NCBI GenBank assembly: GCA_018262895.1
Contig: JADFDJ010000013.1
Location: 1-60,454, forward strand
Origin: Methanomassiliicoccus sp.
GTDB lineage: Archaea; Thermoplasmatota; Thermoplasmata; Methanomassiliicoccales; Methanomassiliicoccaceae
DNA length: 60,454 nt
Direction: 5' to 3'
A program made the position numbers and the translations under genes. Shown here one piece after another: positions 49,501 through 58,394 of the stretch (positions within the stretch are counted from its first letter, which is position 1; every line of letters starts with the position of its first letter). The notes below the pieces were generated by a model that was not told the DNA's origin, did not search any database, and saw nothing but the letters and a program-made list of their open reading frames with translations.

Positions 49501-51956
49501 AAGGGGGAGGGCGTGGAGGTGTAGTCGATGGACCTCACCTTTACCTCGCCGCTCTCGATGGACCGAAGCACCACCTGGGCGTTCTTGATGTCCATCACGT
49601 CCTCCATTATCTCCCGGTAGGTCTCGTCGATGACGGGCACGCCCTTCATGCTGCTCAGCGCCTCCAGGAGGTAAGTGGAGCGCACCTGCTGCCTGCCCAC
49701 GGACACCTCCCTGCCCTTGTAGTTGCGGAGGATCATGAAGCTGCGGGAGGCGGTGTGCCGGAACCTCTGCTTGAACAGCTCCGAGTCCTTGATGGCCCTC
49801 ATCAGGACATCCTCCAGCATCGTTGAGCGGAGTATCCCTTCCAGCCCCTTAAGCTCGATGCGCTTGGGCGAGGTGACCATGAACGTGTCATCGGTTATGG
49901 TGACCGACACGTTCCCGCCGATCTGCTGGGTGAGCATGAACGCGTACGCCCGGGAGAGAGCGTCGTTCACCCGCCGCCCGAAGGGGAAGTGGAAGATGAC
50001 GCAGTAGTTGCCGCTCATGTCGATGTACCCCTCTATCGCCAGCTCCTTGTCGTTGGGGATGAAGTCGCAGGCGGCCTTCTGCTCCCGGAAGTACGAGAGG
50101 ATGGAGCGGGCGGAGCCGTGGTCGATGCCGAAGGAGCACAGCCACTCGATTATCTCCCCGTCCTCGCGGCCCAGCTTGTGCATAAGCTCGCGGCGGAAGA
50201 CGGCGATGTTCATCGACAGGTCGAAGGACCGGGGCAGAAGCTCGCCGCTCCACGTGGGCACCGTGGGCTTACGGCCGGCGGCCTCCCTCACGAACGCCTT
50301 CATGCCCTTGGTCCTAACGTACTCGTACGATTTTCCGCCGAGAACGAACACGTCCCTGGGGGAGAGCCTCTCCACGAACTTCTCGGTCAGGTCGCCGATG
50401 AGCCCTCCCTTCTCGGTGAACACCTTGTAGTTGGCCTCCTCCGGTATGGTGCCGAGGTTCAGGAAGTAGATCATTCGGGAGCCGGACCGGCGGCCGAACC
50501 GTCCCTCAGCCTCGTCGTACCACAGCTTTGGATAAACGCCCTCGAAGGCGTCCTTGCTACCCAGGTACCTCAGCACCTCCAGGTACTGCTGCTTGGGGAG
50601 GTTGCGGTAGCAGTACGAACGGCGGACCACCTCCAGCGCCTTGTCCACGTCCCACCTCTGCTCCAGGGACATTCCTACAAGGCTCTGTGAAAGCACGTCG
50701 AGGCAGTTCTCGGAGATGGCCACGCGGTCGATGTGCTTCCGGTGCGCGGCCCGGCACAGCACCGCGCACTCCACCAGGTCGTCCTTCTCGAACACCAGCA
50801 TGCGGCCCTTGGAGGTAAGGCCCAGACCGTGCCCGCTCCTGCCGATGCGCTGCAGGCCCTTGGCCACTGATTTCGGCGACCCTATCTGCACCACCAGGTC
50901 CACGAACCCGATGTCGATCCCCAGCTCCAGGGAGGTGGAGGAGACGACGCACTTCAGCTCGCCCTTCTTCAGCCTCTCCTCGACGTCCAGCCTGATCTCC
51001 TTGGCCAGGGACCCGTGGTGGGCCTCTATGCTCTCCACGCCCCTCTCCTTCAGCTTGTATACCACGTTCTCCGTTGCCGACCGGGTGTTGGTGAACACTA
51101 TGGTGGTGCGGTGCTCCTGTATCATCTCGAAGAGCTGGTCGTACATCTTGGAGTTGACTATCTCGTAGGGCAGGGCGGTCATGTCGTCGGTCGGGCACTC
51201 GACCCTGACGTCGAGGTCCTTCTGGCGCATGATCTCCACCACGTTCACCTCGCGGGGCTTGCCGCCCTCGTAGCCCACCAGGTACTCGGCGACCTCCTCG
51301 ATGGGCGCCAAGGTAGCGGACAGGCCCACGCGCACGAAGGGACGGGCGCAAAGCTCCTGAAGCCTCTCCAGCGTCAGTGACAGGAAGACCCCGCGCTTGG
51401 AATCGCAAACCTCGTGGATCTCGTCCAGGATGACGTACTCCACCTGCGCCAGCTTCTCACGGAACTTGGGGGCCGCGAGCACCAGTGCCAGGGACTCGGG
51501 GGTGGTTATCAGGATGTGGGGCGGCTTGCGGAGCATCTTCTGCCGCTCGGCCTGGGAGGTGTCCCCGGTACGTACCCCCACCCGGATCTTTGGGAAGTCA
51601 ATCCCCTCCTTCCCGGCGACCTCCTTCATCTCCCGCAGAGGCTCCTCGAGGTTGCGGTTGATATCATTGGCCAAGGCCTTGAGGGGTGAAACATAGACGG
51701 CGTACACGCGGTCCTCCAGCCGCCCCTCCTGGGAGTACTTGAACAGTTCGTTGATGATGGAAGTGAAAGCGGTAAGGGTCTTGCCCGAGCCCGTGGGCGA
51801 GGACACCAGGACGTTCTCGCGCCTGTGGATGAGGGGTATGGCGAAGGACTGGGGCTCGGTGAAGTCCTTGAACTTTCCGTTGAACCACTTCGCGATGAGG
51901 GGGTCCAACAAAGAGATGACCTCGTCCTTTTTGAACTTCCTAGAAACCTTATGCAT
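46578..51956 (-). CDS. Giant Lhr-type helicase (1792 aa)
   Basis: Superfamily 2 helicase with an Lhr core: motif I SSPTGSGKTLTAF (about residue 50), motif II DEIHEVC (about 177), SATLAP, QRIGRSGHG motif VI (about 368), then a winged-helix region. Beyond the Lhr core it has about 900 more residues, with winged-helix-like parts (AEEIAYALGLDDAEVRQVLD), and the end MVQNFKGEGEARLILNRYLR. This extends past the length of bacterial Lhr-HTH proteins. ATG 51956 is preferred because of SD-like GGTGT and because the N-terminus MHKVSRKFKKDE starts the helicase domain; an in-frame upstream extension exists but looks non-coding. Confidence 0.88.
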   Translation of the reverse strand: MHKVSRKFKKDEVISLLDPLIAKWFNGKFKDFTEPQSFAIPLIHRRENVLVSSPTGSGKTLTAFTSIINELFKYSQEGRLEDRVYAVYVSPLKALANDINRNLEEPLREMKEVAGKEGIDFPKIRVGVRTGDTSQAERQKMLRKPPHILITTPESLALVLAAPKFREKLAQVEYVILDEIHEVCDSKRGVFLSLTLERLQELCARPFVRVGLSATLAPIEEVAEYLVGYEGGKPREVNVVEIMRQKDLDVRVECPTDDMTALPYEIVNSKMYDQLFEMIQEHRTTIVFTNTRSATENVVYKLKERGVESIEAHHGSLAKEIRLDVEERLKKGELKCVVSSTSLELGIDIGFVDLVVQIGSPKSVAKGLQRIGRSGHGLGLTSKGRMLVFEKDDLVECAVLCRAAHRKHIDRVAISENCLDVLSQSLVGMSLEQRWDVDKALEVVRRSYCYRNLPKQQYLEVLRYLGSKDAFEGVYPKLWYDEAEGRFGRRSGSRMIYFLNLGTIPEEANYKVFTEKGGLIGDLTEKFVERLSPRDVFVLGGKSYEYVRTKGMKAFVREAAGRKPTVPTWSGELLPRSFDLSMNIAVFRRELMHKLGREDGEIIEWLCSFGIDHGSARSILSYFREQKAACDFIPNDKELAIEGYIDMSGNYCVIFHFPFGRRVNDALSRAYAFMLTQQIGGNVSVTITDDTFMVTSPKRIELKGLEGILRSTMLEDVLMRAIKDSELFKQRFRHTASRSFMILRNYKGREVSVGRQQVRSTYLLEALSSMKGVPVIDETYREIMEDVMDIKNAQVVLRSIESGEVKVRSIDYTSTPSPFAHNAVLAGISDMVLMEDRGALLRELHRKVLSKVMGSEVSEFEFTEDQVVPYFRKRLGMVTSKEELLSLVQRAAPIRVLKERGRNVYPYTVSSREQVDAWSRELIEEGAISSVYIDDAYFVPTEDLSTYISVLSRDRALGELEQSMLEELSEPRTPQELAERLDVASDKVYPALRKLEATGGVGRVLYHEGKWSYRRREVERRPRQEALDEVLLRHLECFAPATAEEIAYALGLDDAEVRQVLDDLSQEGRVAKGRFLVSEHEQYMLKRDYLRLKTNDLKAYDHRTVERYRRSKQERVFPTIEALFDHFGDLGMPLDAFYRVEGFQLKDWEEMRRSGDLLLGRFLRGRVRYVRARDAPAYVAAYRNGPLRPLDLRVLDVIRSSDEGMSLRQIVPVVGASRDEVKESVDRLDRNMHIVRRFEEREEWSSENVYLAYDAPPYEGDPYRAIVERFVRVHGPVSIYTITTATQFPMAQVAAVLDTLDVETISVGESREEMYLFKDEMDALREAPSPSTGMRVVSLYDPSVQSLWASIAARYGDRWIFPIVADGRLVGGAEKWNMSGCIEIRELDLEDPALLPQALEALDRFMAFYSMMGFDIVRLRELLDTAPQDVPEDMEKVLGEHGYVRMGAMFAKGSMVLDRHSWEDVLSFVLWKQHIDPKRRFTNVVEAVKTVGGLRSDAAAALRCKNRIPLKKMFEMGFLVKVQAIPDYVTYCSLEFASLCRRAKDREITDDMAAVIQTIAESKPLSRNQLFDRSPLGHRGTHDALKALNSATITYVDQNKRVRLIPPSMLSAPEARKEIVRHCFRNFGLFTAENLARFMRFELPMKELRNILAELEREGFLAKGFLVEGDENVYWVIREDLGRIGKVKITEKFVLGPEDALHTYLGERIRQELGGSYYSLVMDGPRVVGSFWGRIKATDMMVQNFKGEGEARLILNRYLRSLGLTVRVADNVPTVPDWEVQAFYEKTHPGEV

Positions 51957-52128
51957 CTCTCTTACACCGTTGAAATCATGCTCGATTCCCCGTTCCGATA
52001 TTACTAGCTTTCGGGCAGATAATCGAAAGTGCGGACGGTTCCCACAAATTTCAGGACCTTCATGTCCTTCGCGACCTGGGGGCGGAGCCCCCATTCCTGA
52101 TCATGCTGGAAGCGTCCACGCAAAGACG

Positions 52129-52141
52129 AAAAGATTTATGT
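52129..52141 (+). promoter_or_regulatory. TATA box of the surface protein gene
   Basis: AAAAGATTTATGT centred about 29 nt before ATG 52165. It places transcription at or just before that ATG, which decides the start against the in-frame ATG 52138. Confidence 0.45.
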
Positions 52142-52164
52142 ACGAAGGACCATGGGCTGCCATC

Positions 52165-53190
52165 ATGAGGGCCTCCGCATTCCTGGTCGCGCTGCTGGTG
52201 GTGGGCATCGCTGTTGTACCTGGCATGGTAGCGGGCGCCGACAACATCACCCTCAGCGGGCATGTGGAGAGGGTCAACGGCAGCCCTTTCCAAGGAGTCT
52301 CCATATCCATCCGCAACATGGAGACCGATGTTTCCCTTGCTCCCGTCCTCACCAATGCCGGGGGCAATTTCGAGGTCTCGCTGCCTGCAGGCACCTACGA
52401 GATCACCGCTTCCTATGAGGGGTACAGGGCCACCACTTCCTACTCGAACATATCGACCAGCATCAGCACCCTGTCCTTCGTCCTGTACGAGGTCCTGGGA
52501 ACGGTCAGCGGCCGGGTGACCGACGGGGTCACCACCCTGAGCAATGTGACGGTCTCCCTCTTCAACTCCGTGTCCAACTTCTCCGCCCAATCGACCCCAC
52601 CCTACGGCGCCTTCAGGGTGGAGAACATCACCCCGGGGGTCTACATCGTGAAGGCCTTCAAGACCGGCTACAACACCACGGTGTACCCGGACCCCATCAC
52701 CATCGTCAAGGGCAGCGATGTGGTCATCGACCTGACGCTGGAGGCCTCTTCCAACTTCTACGGTGGGCTGAGCGGGAGGGTGCTCTACAACGGCAACCCT
52801 CTGGAGGGGGTCAGGGTCATGCTCTCCGCCGAGGGCATGGCCAACCAGGTCACGTCCACTGACAGCTACGGCAACTACACCTTCAACCAGGTGCCGCCAG
52901 GCGACTATGAGCTCCTGCTCTCGAAGAACGGTTACGTGGGCGCTACCTACAACGTGAAGATCTCGCCCCTCACGCAGATCACCCAGGACGCGTCCCTGAA
53001 GAGGGACTCCCTCCCCGGGACCAGCGGCTTCGTGAGGGACTTCGACCTCTCCCACTCCCTCATGGTAATAGGCCTGGTGCTGGCATTGACCATCAGCCTG
53101 GTGTCCCTGTTGATCATGAGGCGCATACGTGGCCGACCGGAGCTGCTGGAGAAGGAGGAGCCGGAGCCGGGCGAGAAATCACAGGCCTAG
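52165..53190 (+). CDS. Membrane-anchored surface protein with carboxypeptidase-regulatory-like domains
   Basis: 341 aa. Signal peptide MRASAFLVALLVVGIAVVPG, then three Ig-like carboxypeptidase-regulatory domains, each with the GNFEVSLPAGTYEITAS / GAFRVENITPGVYIVKA / GNYTFNQVPPGDYELLLS pattern. A membrane helix (SLMVIGLVLALTISLVSLLI) and a charged tail ending EKSQA follow. Several N-x-S/T sites imply glycosylation. It has no enzyme domain; it probably binds other surface material. It overlaps the convergent fumarase gene by 12 bp. Confidence 0.8.
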   Translation: MRASAFLVALLVVGIAVVPGMVAGADNITLSGHVERVNGSPFQGVSISIRNMETDVSLAPVLTNAGGNFEVSLPAGTYEITASYEGYRATTSYSNISTSISTLSFVLYEVLGTVSGRVTDGVTTLSNVTVSLFNSVSNFSAQSTPPYGAFRVENITPGVYIVKAFKTGYNTTVYPDPITIVKGSDVVIDLTLEASSNFYGGLSGRVLYNGNPLEGVRVMLSAEGMANQVTSTDSYGNYTFNQVPPGDYELLLSKNGYVGATYNVKISPLTQITQDASLKRDSLPGTSGFVRDFDLSHSLMVIGLVLALTISLVSLLIMRRIRGRPELLEKEEPEPGEKSQA

Positions 53191-53769
53191 GTCCCTCTTT
53201 ATCTTGGCCAGGTTCTCCTCTGCCATGCGGTCCACCTGCTCGTAAAGCGAGCTGCCGTGAGCGTCCATGGCCACCACCAGCGGTCCCAGCTCCTCCGCCT
53301 CCACCACCCACAGGGCCTCCGGCATACCAAGGTCCAACCATTCCACGCACTCCACCCTCCTGATACCATCGGCCGCCAGGACCGCGGCCCCGCCGGTGAA
53401 GGCCAGGTACACGCATCCCTGCTCCCGCATGGCCTCCAGCGTGGGCCGGGACATCCCTCCCTTGCCGATGATGGCGCGGACCCCGAACTCCCTGATGAAG
53501 CGGGGCTCGAGGGCGTTCATCCTCGCAGAGGTGGTAGGCCCGGCGGCGATGATCTTCCACCCGTCGTCCTTCTGAGCTATGGGCCCGCAGTGGAACAGCA
53601 CCCCGTCCCTGAGGTCGAAAGGGACGTCCTCTCCACGTTCCCGCATATCCAGGGAGCGGATGTGCACCTCGTCCCGTCCGATGTGGACCTTGCCCTCAAC
53701 GAGGACCTCGTCTCCCAGCCTCAGGGAGCGCACGGTGTCCTCGCTCAGCGGGGCCTTCAGCGTCCTCAC
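53179..53769 (-). CDS. fumB: Fumarate hydratase class I, beta subunit
   Basis: 196 aa from GTG 53769, which overlaps the alpha stop as GTGA and has GGAGGTG upstream; GTG 53784 is a less likely alternative. Matches the C-terminal half of class I fumarases: LRLGDEVLVEGKVHIGRD, FHCGPIA, GPTTSARM, GKGGMS and GAAVLAADGIRRVECVEWLD. With the alpha subunit it interconverts fumarate and malate. Tartrate dehydratase is a related alternative. Confidence 0.9.
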   Translation of the reverse strand: MRTLKAPLSEDTVRSLRLGDEVLVEGKVHIGRDEVHIRSLDMRERGEDVPFDLRDGVLFHCGPIAQKDDGWKIIAAGPTTSARMNALEPRFIREFGVRAIIGKGGMSRPTLEAMREQGCVYLAFTGGAAVLAADGIRRVECVEWLDLGMPEALWVVEAEELGPLVVAMDAHGSSLYEQVDRMAEENLAKIKRDLGL

Positions 53770-54623
53770 CTCACCACCTCCCACCGCCCGTCAGGATGAA
53801 CGCGCGCCGTGGCCCTGCGGGCGGCCCAGCACTGCATGTTAACCGCTACCGGGAGGGAGGCGGTGTGGCAGTATGCCGTCCCGATCCTGACGCCCAGCAC
53901 CGTGGTGCGTCCCCCCAGGCCCATGGGGCCAACCCCTGTGAGGTTCAGTGCCTCATGCAGCTCGCCCTCCAGCTCCCGGAGCGTGGGATCATGGCTATCC
54001 TCGGTGAGGGGGCGGAGGAGCGCCTCCTTGGCCATCTCCATGGCGAGGTCCGCGGTGCCTCCGATGCCCACGCCGACTATGGTCGGGGGGCAGGGCCTTC
54101 CTCCGGCCCTGACCACCGTGTCCAGTACGAAGCGCTTCACCCCCTTGAGGCCATCCGACGGGGCCAGCATGGCCAGTGCGGACATGTTCTCCGAGCCCGC
54201 CCCCTTTGGGAGAACGGTGATCTCCGTGTGGGCCCCGCCCGTCGGCCTGTACACGATGCGGGGGATGCCGTCGCCGACATTGGTGCCGGGGTTCTCCCTG
54301 GTGAGCGGATGGACCGCGTTGGGTCGAAGGGGTATCTCCCTGGTCGCGCGCTCCACGCCCATGCGGATCCCCTCCTCGATCTCGCTGCAGACCCTGCCGG
54401 AGACGAAGAATACGGGGACCCCCGTGTCCTGGCATAGGGGCAGGGAGAGCCGCTCGGCCGCCTCCAGGTTCCTCAGGATGGTCTCCAGCTGCGTCCTGGC
54501 GATATCGCTGGTCTCCTCCTCCGCCGCCCTGCGAAGGGCTCCCTTCACATCACCAGGGACGCGTATAACCGCCTCCCGAAGGATGGTCACCACCGCTTCC
54601 TCGATGACCGCCACCAGGTCCAT
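53766..54623 (-). CDS. fumA: Fumarate hydratase class I, alpha subunit
   Basis: 285 aa; carries the oxygen-sensitive 4Fe-4S cluster. Cluster cysteines C64 (LPLCQDTG), C178 (GRPCPPT) and C252 (TAYCHTA) are present, as are PNAVHPLTRENPGTN and the GSENMSALAML region. Works in a partial reductive or oxidative TCA route. A TATA element about 27 nt upstream indicates a leaderless start at ATG 54623. A possible annotation as tartrate dehydratase or mesaconase cannot be excluded from sequence. Confidence 0.9.
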   Translation of the reverse strand: MDLVAVIEEAVVTILREAVIRVPGDVKGALRRAAEEETSDIARTQLETILRNLEAAERLSLPLCQDTGVPVFFVSGRVCSEIEEGIRMGVERATREIPLRPNAVHPLTRENPGTNVGDGIPRIVYRPTGGAHTEITVLPKGAGSENMSALAMLAPSDGLKGVKRFVLDTVVRAGGRPCPPTIVGVGIGGTADLAMEMAKEALLRPLTEDSHDPTLRELEGELHEALNLTGVGPMGLGGRTTVLGVRIGTAYCHTASLPVAVNMQCWAARRATARVHPDGRWEVVR

Positions 54624-54645
54624 GTTCCAGGGTATCCATCCGCCG

Positions 54646-54653
54646 GATATATC
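54646..54653 (-). promoter_or_regulatory. TATA box of the fumarase operon
   Basis: GATATATC lies 23-30 nt before ATG 54623, implying leaderless transcription of fumA-fumB. Confidence 0.45.
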
Positions 54654-54703
54654 ACTTCACTGACCGGCGTCCGGCCTCTCCCAGCACGTCACAGGGTCAC
54701 AAG

Positions 54704-54747
54704 GATATATATCCAGGTCCAATAATCACACGAGCCAAAGGAGGAGA
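54704..54747 (+). promoter_or_regulatory. ABC operon promoter and strong ribosome site
   Basis: GATATATAT at 54704-54712 and, after a leader of about 15 nt, AAAGGAGGAG at 54738-54747 directly before ATG 54749. One of the strongest ribosome sites in the window. Confidence 0.55.
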
Positions 54748-54748
54748 G

Positions 54749-55687
54749 ATGTTGGGAGATCCTATAGTGATACAGAGTCTGACCAAGGACTTCAATGGCT
54801 TCCGCGCCGTGGACGATCTAAGCCTGACGGTGCGCCAAGGGTCCTTCCTCGGCTTCCTCGGCCCCAACGGGGCCGGGAAGACCACTACCATCAAGATATT
54901 GACCAATCTGCTTTCGGCCAGCGGGGGCTCGGCCTCGCTCAACGGCATTGACGTGGTGCAGCACCCCAAGGAGGCCCTGGCCCAGGTGGGTGCCGTGGTG
55001 GAGACGCCGGAGTTCTACCCCTACCTGACGCCGAACGAGACCTTGGCCTATCTGGGCGAGATAAGGGGGATGAGCAAGGAGGACATCTCCCGCCGCACAA
55101 AGGTGGTTCTGGAGACGGTGAAGATGACCGAGTGGGCGGACAAGCGCATAGGTAAGTTCTCCAAGGGGATGAAGCAGCGCGTGGCCATCGCCCAGGCGAT
55201 GCTGCATGAGCCCTCCGTGATCATCCTGGACGAGCCCACGTCGGGCCTTGACCCCCGGGGAATGTACGAGGTCAGGGAGATACTCAGCGAGCTGAAGAAG
55301 CAGGACTACACCATATTCATGTCGTCCCACCTTCTCAACGAGGTTCAGGAGGTGTGCTCGGACGTGGCCCTCATCAACCGCGGACGGCTCCTCAAGACCG
55401 GATCGGTGGAGGAGCTTCTGGAACAGGCCTCCGTGAAGAGGATCGAGGTCCGAACCATCCAGCAGATGAGCGGTGAGCTTCTGAACAGCATCTCCAAGAT
55501 CGAGGGGGTGCAGGAGCTGCGGGCCTCGGGAGAGAACCAGTTCATGTTCTCCCTCACCGGCAAGGACCAGGAGCAGGCGCAGATGCTTCTGAGGCTGCAG
55601 TCGCTGGGACTGAACGTGGTCTCCTACAAGGAGTCGGGGCTGGCGCTGGAGTCGCTGTATATGTCCCTGATCAAGGATTCGAGGTGA
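54749..55687 (+). CDS. ABC transporter ATP-binding protein
   Basis: 312 aa. Walker A GPNGAGKTTT (about residues 39-48), signature FSKGMKQRVAIAQAM (about 137), Walker B VIILDEPTSGLD, and a C-terminal extension (KRIEVRTIQQMSGELLNSIS) typical of DrrA/CcmA-type exporter ATPases. It drives the permease encoded next. The cargo is unknown. Confidence 0.92.
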   Translation: MLGDPIVIQSLTKDFNGFRAVDDLSLTVRQGSFLGFLGPNGAGKTTTIKILTNLLSASGGSASLNGIDVVQHPKEALAQVGAVVETPEFYPYLTPNETLAYLGEIRGMSKEDISRRTKVVLETVKMTEWADKRIGKFSKGMKQRVAIAQAMLHEPSVIILDEPTSGLDPRGMYEVREILSELKKQDYTIFMSSHLLNEVQEVCSDVALINRGRLLKTGSVEELLEQASVKRIEVRTIQQMSGELLNSISKIEGVQELRASGENQFMFSLTGKDQEQAQMLLRLQSLGLNVVSYKESGLALESLYMSLIKDSR

Positions 55688-55692
55688 TGACG

Positions 55693-56550
55693 ATGAGCGA
55701 AACGAACGTCAATGCGGCTTCCAGAGCGGCGAGGGAGCTGCCGTCCGACCTGCAGCAGGTGGGGGTGGTGGCTAAGTACGACATCATGAAATATCTACGC
55801 AGCCGCAGGCTCCTGGGCATGCTGATCATCGAGGCCATTGTGCTCATCGCGATCACGGCTCTGCTGGCCACGTCGAACAACCCCAAGACGGCCGACGGCG
55901 TGGTCGGACAGTACGCAGGCTTCGCCACCATCCTCATAGTCATCGGGGCCACGTTGTTCGGGGGAGACGCCATCGTCTCCGAATACCAGGGGCGGACCGG
56001 CTACCTGCTCTTCCCCAACCCCATCAAGAAGGTGAGCATCATCGTCGGCAAGTTCATCTCCTCGGTGGCGGCCATGGTGCTTATCCTGGCGATATACTAC
56101 GCCATCGCCCTGGTGGCGGGGTTGGTCATGGGCAACGGCTTCTCCACGCTGGGTCTGGCCTCCCTGGGGCTGGCGATACTGTACGGAATCTCCGCACTGG
56201 CGGTGGCGTTCCTGATCAGCTCGTTCATGAAGGGCACAGCCGGCTCTCTGATCCTCACCTTCGCCCTGTTCTTCTTCGTGCTGGACATAATCTCGTCCAT
56301 CATGGGCTCGCTCGGAGGGATCAAGCCGTGGTTCCTGGTCAACTTCGCAGGCACGAGCCTGTCGTACGTGACCACCGACCCCTACCCCGTGGATACGATC
56401 CAGAGCTTGGATATCGGCGCCGGGCAGTCGATGACCTTCTACTACTTCTACCCGGACGTCGGCCTGTCGATCGCCGTCATGGCCGTGTACGCGGTCGTCG
56501 CCCTGGTCCTGGCATACCTGATCTTCAGGCGCAGGGAGATGTCCGCCTAA
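55693..56550 (+). CDS. ABC-2-type transporter permease
   Basis: 285 aa from ATG 55693, 6 nt after GAGGTG; ATG 55687 or GTG 55684 would overlap the ATPase stop. Six membrane helices can be seen (LLGMLIIEAIVLIAITALLA first, then FATILIVIGATLFGG). Forms the exporter with the upstream ATPase, probably as a dimer, as in drug or Na+ export systems. Confidence 0.88.
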   Translation: MSETNVNAASRAARELPSDLQQVGVVAKYDIMKYLRSRRLLGMLIIEAIVLIAITALLATSNNPKTADGVVGQYAGFATILIVIGATLFGGDAIVSEYQGRTGYLLFPNPIKKVSIIVGKFISSVAAMVLILAIYYAIALVAGLVMGNGFSTLGLASLGLAILYGISALAVAFLISSFMKGTAGSLILTFALFFFVLDIISSIMGSLGGIKPWFLVNFAGTSLSYVTTDPYPVDTIQSLDIGAGQSMTFYYFYPDVGLSIAVMAVYAVVALVLAYLIFRRREMSA

Positions 56551-56626
56551 ACCACTTACCCACTTTTCCTTTCACTCCCTGGCGGCGACCCCAAACTTAA
56601 TCCCGCAAAAGGCGTTGGTGGCCGGC

Positions 56627-57379
56627 ATGCGTACGGGGATCTTGCACATCGGCGACGAGCTGCTCACGGGCGATATCGATCCATACCCGAAGGAGATCAT
56701 CGCCATGATACGGGGCAAGGGGTCCAACCTGGACCTGCTGGAGGTCCTGGGCGACAACGAGGACGACATCGTCAAGGGGTTCCAGCACGCCCAGGCGCTG
56801 GGCATCGAGGTCCTGATCGTCACCGGGGGCCTCGGTCCAACGCTCGACGATGTCACCCGGGAGGCCCTGGCCCGGTACCTGGAGGCGGACCTGGTGGTGG
56901 ACGAGGGGGCGGAGAGGGCGCTGCAGGAAGCCCTGTCCCGGTGGCACGGCCGGAGCGAGACGCTGAACGACATCCAACGCCGCATGGCCCGCGTCCCCCG
57001 GGGTACGAAGGCGTTGAGGAACATCACCGGGGCGGCCTGCGGGGTGGAGGGCACGAGGGAGGGGATGACCGTCTTCCTACTCCCGGGGTTCCCCAACGAG
57101 ATGGTGCCTATGTTCCGCGAGCACATCCTCCCCCGCATACGAGAGAGCGGCGATGTGGAGCTGAAGCTGCAGGTCTGGCAGGGCGAGTCCATACTGGAGC
57201 CCCTGTTCCAGGAGGTGGTGTCCGCGCACCGCGTGCGCATCGCCTCCCTTCCCTCCACGAGGTGGCGGGAGGAGGGCAACAAGGTGATCTTAAAGGGCCC
57301 GCAGAAGGAGGTGGAGGAGGCCCGCTCCCACTTCCTCCGGCTGCTGGAGAAGCTGCCTCAGGACGTCAGTTCCCGATGA
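56627..57379 (+). CDS. CinA-like MoCF-domain protein
   Basis: 250 aa from ATG 56627 (GGTGG 5 nt upstream; TTG 56615 and GTG 56618 are alternatives). Molybdopterin-binding/CinA N-terminal fold: ILHIGDELLTGDI, VLGDNEDDIVKGFQHA, VTGGLGPTLDDVTREAL, then GVEGTREGMTVFLLPGFPNE. The nicotinamide deamidase domain of bacterial CinA is absent, as in archaeal homologues. The family is linked to pyridine nucleotide repair. Its end overlaps nmd3 by 14 bp in the opposite direction. Confidence 0.82.
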   Translation: MRTGILHIGDELLTGDIDPYPKEIIAMIRGKGSNLDLLEVLGDNEDDIVKGFQHAQALGIEVLIVTGGLGPTLDDVTREALARYLEADLVVDEGAERALQEALSRWHGRSETLNDIQRRMARVPRGTKALRNITGAACGVEGTREGMTVFLLPGFPNEMVPMFREHILPRIRESGDVELKLQVWQGESILEPLFQEVVSAHRVRIASLPSTRWREEGNKVILKGPQKEVEEARSHFLRLLEKLPQDVSSR

Positions 57380-58394
57380 AGTACAGATCCCCCTCGTAGG
57401 GGAAGACCTTGATGGTGTCCCCCTTCCTCTCGAAGTTCCGGGGATGCCTGATCTCCACCGTCTTGAAAGTCAGGGGGTGCATGATCTGGAACTCCCGCTC
57501 CGTCTCCGTCAGGACCACGGCATCGAGGACGTCCTTCCTCGTGCCGACCACGTTCACCTCGCGAAGCTCGGAGTTGGGCACCACGATCATCTCGTTGCTC
57601 TTTAGGTCGCGCACCTTCGCCGACTGCGGCCCGGTGCTGTGCACCATGTACAGCCGCTTGTTGATGAGGAGTATGTCCCTAACCCGGTAGGGCGGAAGGC
57701 GCACCAGGTAGGTCACGCGGTATATGTCGTGCCCGTCCTTCTGCCCCTGCAGGCTCGATGATTCCTTGTACTCCGCCCCGTAGGTGGACACGAGGTCCCG
57801 CGACAGCCCCTTGCCGAGCGCTATGGTGCTCACGTACAGGTCGAAGCCGCCGTGCTCCTGCACGACCTTGGCGATGAACGCTTCCCGGCTCTCCTTGGCG
57901 ACGCCGCGCACGTAGTCCATGGCCCGGTTCAGCACCTGCTCCTTCTCCTCGTCGGAGAAGCGCCTGTCCGAGGGGCGGACCTGCACGATGGACTCGAAGT
58001 AGTTGCCCTGGATCTTGTTGCACTTGGGGCACACGTTGCGGCGCACCCTGACGGTGGTGTCCAGCGTCTCCTCCACTTCCAGGTCATCGTGCATCAGCCG
58101 GGCCACCAGGTGCACCTGGTAGTGCTTGGCGTCCATCCTCTGGACCCCTACCTCGAGGTCGTATAGCCTCCCGTCCTGCCGCGCCTGGAGGTTCTCGGTG
58201 GCGTAGTCCTTGACCGCCTCCACCTCGTCACCGTAGTACTTCCACTGCTTGCCGATGAGGTACTCGCTGCAGTGCGCGCACACGTTCAGGTCCAGGAACT
58301 CGGGGATGGAGGTGAAGCGGTTGCTCTGCAGGAAGCACTCCGGGCACAGGGCGCCGTACGTCCTCCCCTCCCGACCGCACTTGACGCAGAACAT
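57366..58394 (-). CDS. nmd3: NMD3 family 50S ribosome biogenesis protein
   Basis: 342 aa; archaeal homologue of eukaryotic NMD3, the adapter for large-subunit maturation. Zinc cysteines CVKC/CPEC at residues 3-20, CAHC (39-42) and CPKC (about 123-126); then ALGKGLSRDLVSTYGAEYKE and the C-terminal ribosome-binding beta domains. It begins exactly at the DUF424 stop, so the three genes mcm-DUF424-nmd3 are co-transcribed. Confidence 0.92.
   Translation of the reverse strand: MFCVKCGREGRTYGALCPECFLQSNRFTSIPEFLDLNVCAHCSEYLIGKQWKYYGDEVEAVKDYATENLQARQDGRLYDLEVGVQRMDAKHYQVHLVARLMHDDLEVEETLDTTVRVRRNVCPKCNKIQGNYFESIVQVRPSDRRFSDEEKEQVLNRAMDYVRGVAKESREAFIAKVVQEHGGFDLYVSTIALGKGLSRDLVSTYGAEYKESSSLQGQKDGHDIYRVTYLVRLPPYRVRDILLINKRLYMVHSTGPQSAKVRDLKSNEMIVVPNSELREVNVVGTRKDVLDAVVLTETEREFQIMHPLTFKTVEIRHPRNFERKGDTIKVFPYEGDLYFIGN

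Noticed and set aside
46578-51956. Interpretation of the giant Lhr gene as two fused or mis-assembled genes
   Set aside because: The reading frame is continuous, codon use uniform, and no internal ribosome site or composition break was seen.
51957-52094. 46-codon N-terminal extension of the giant Lhr helicase
   Set aside because: The extension has non-protein-like composition and overlaps the divergent promoter region; ATG 51956 begins the helicase homology.
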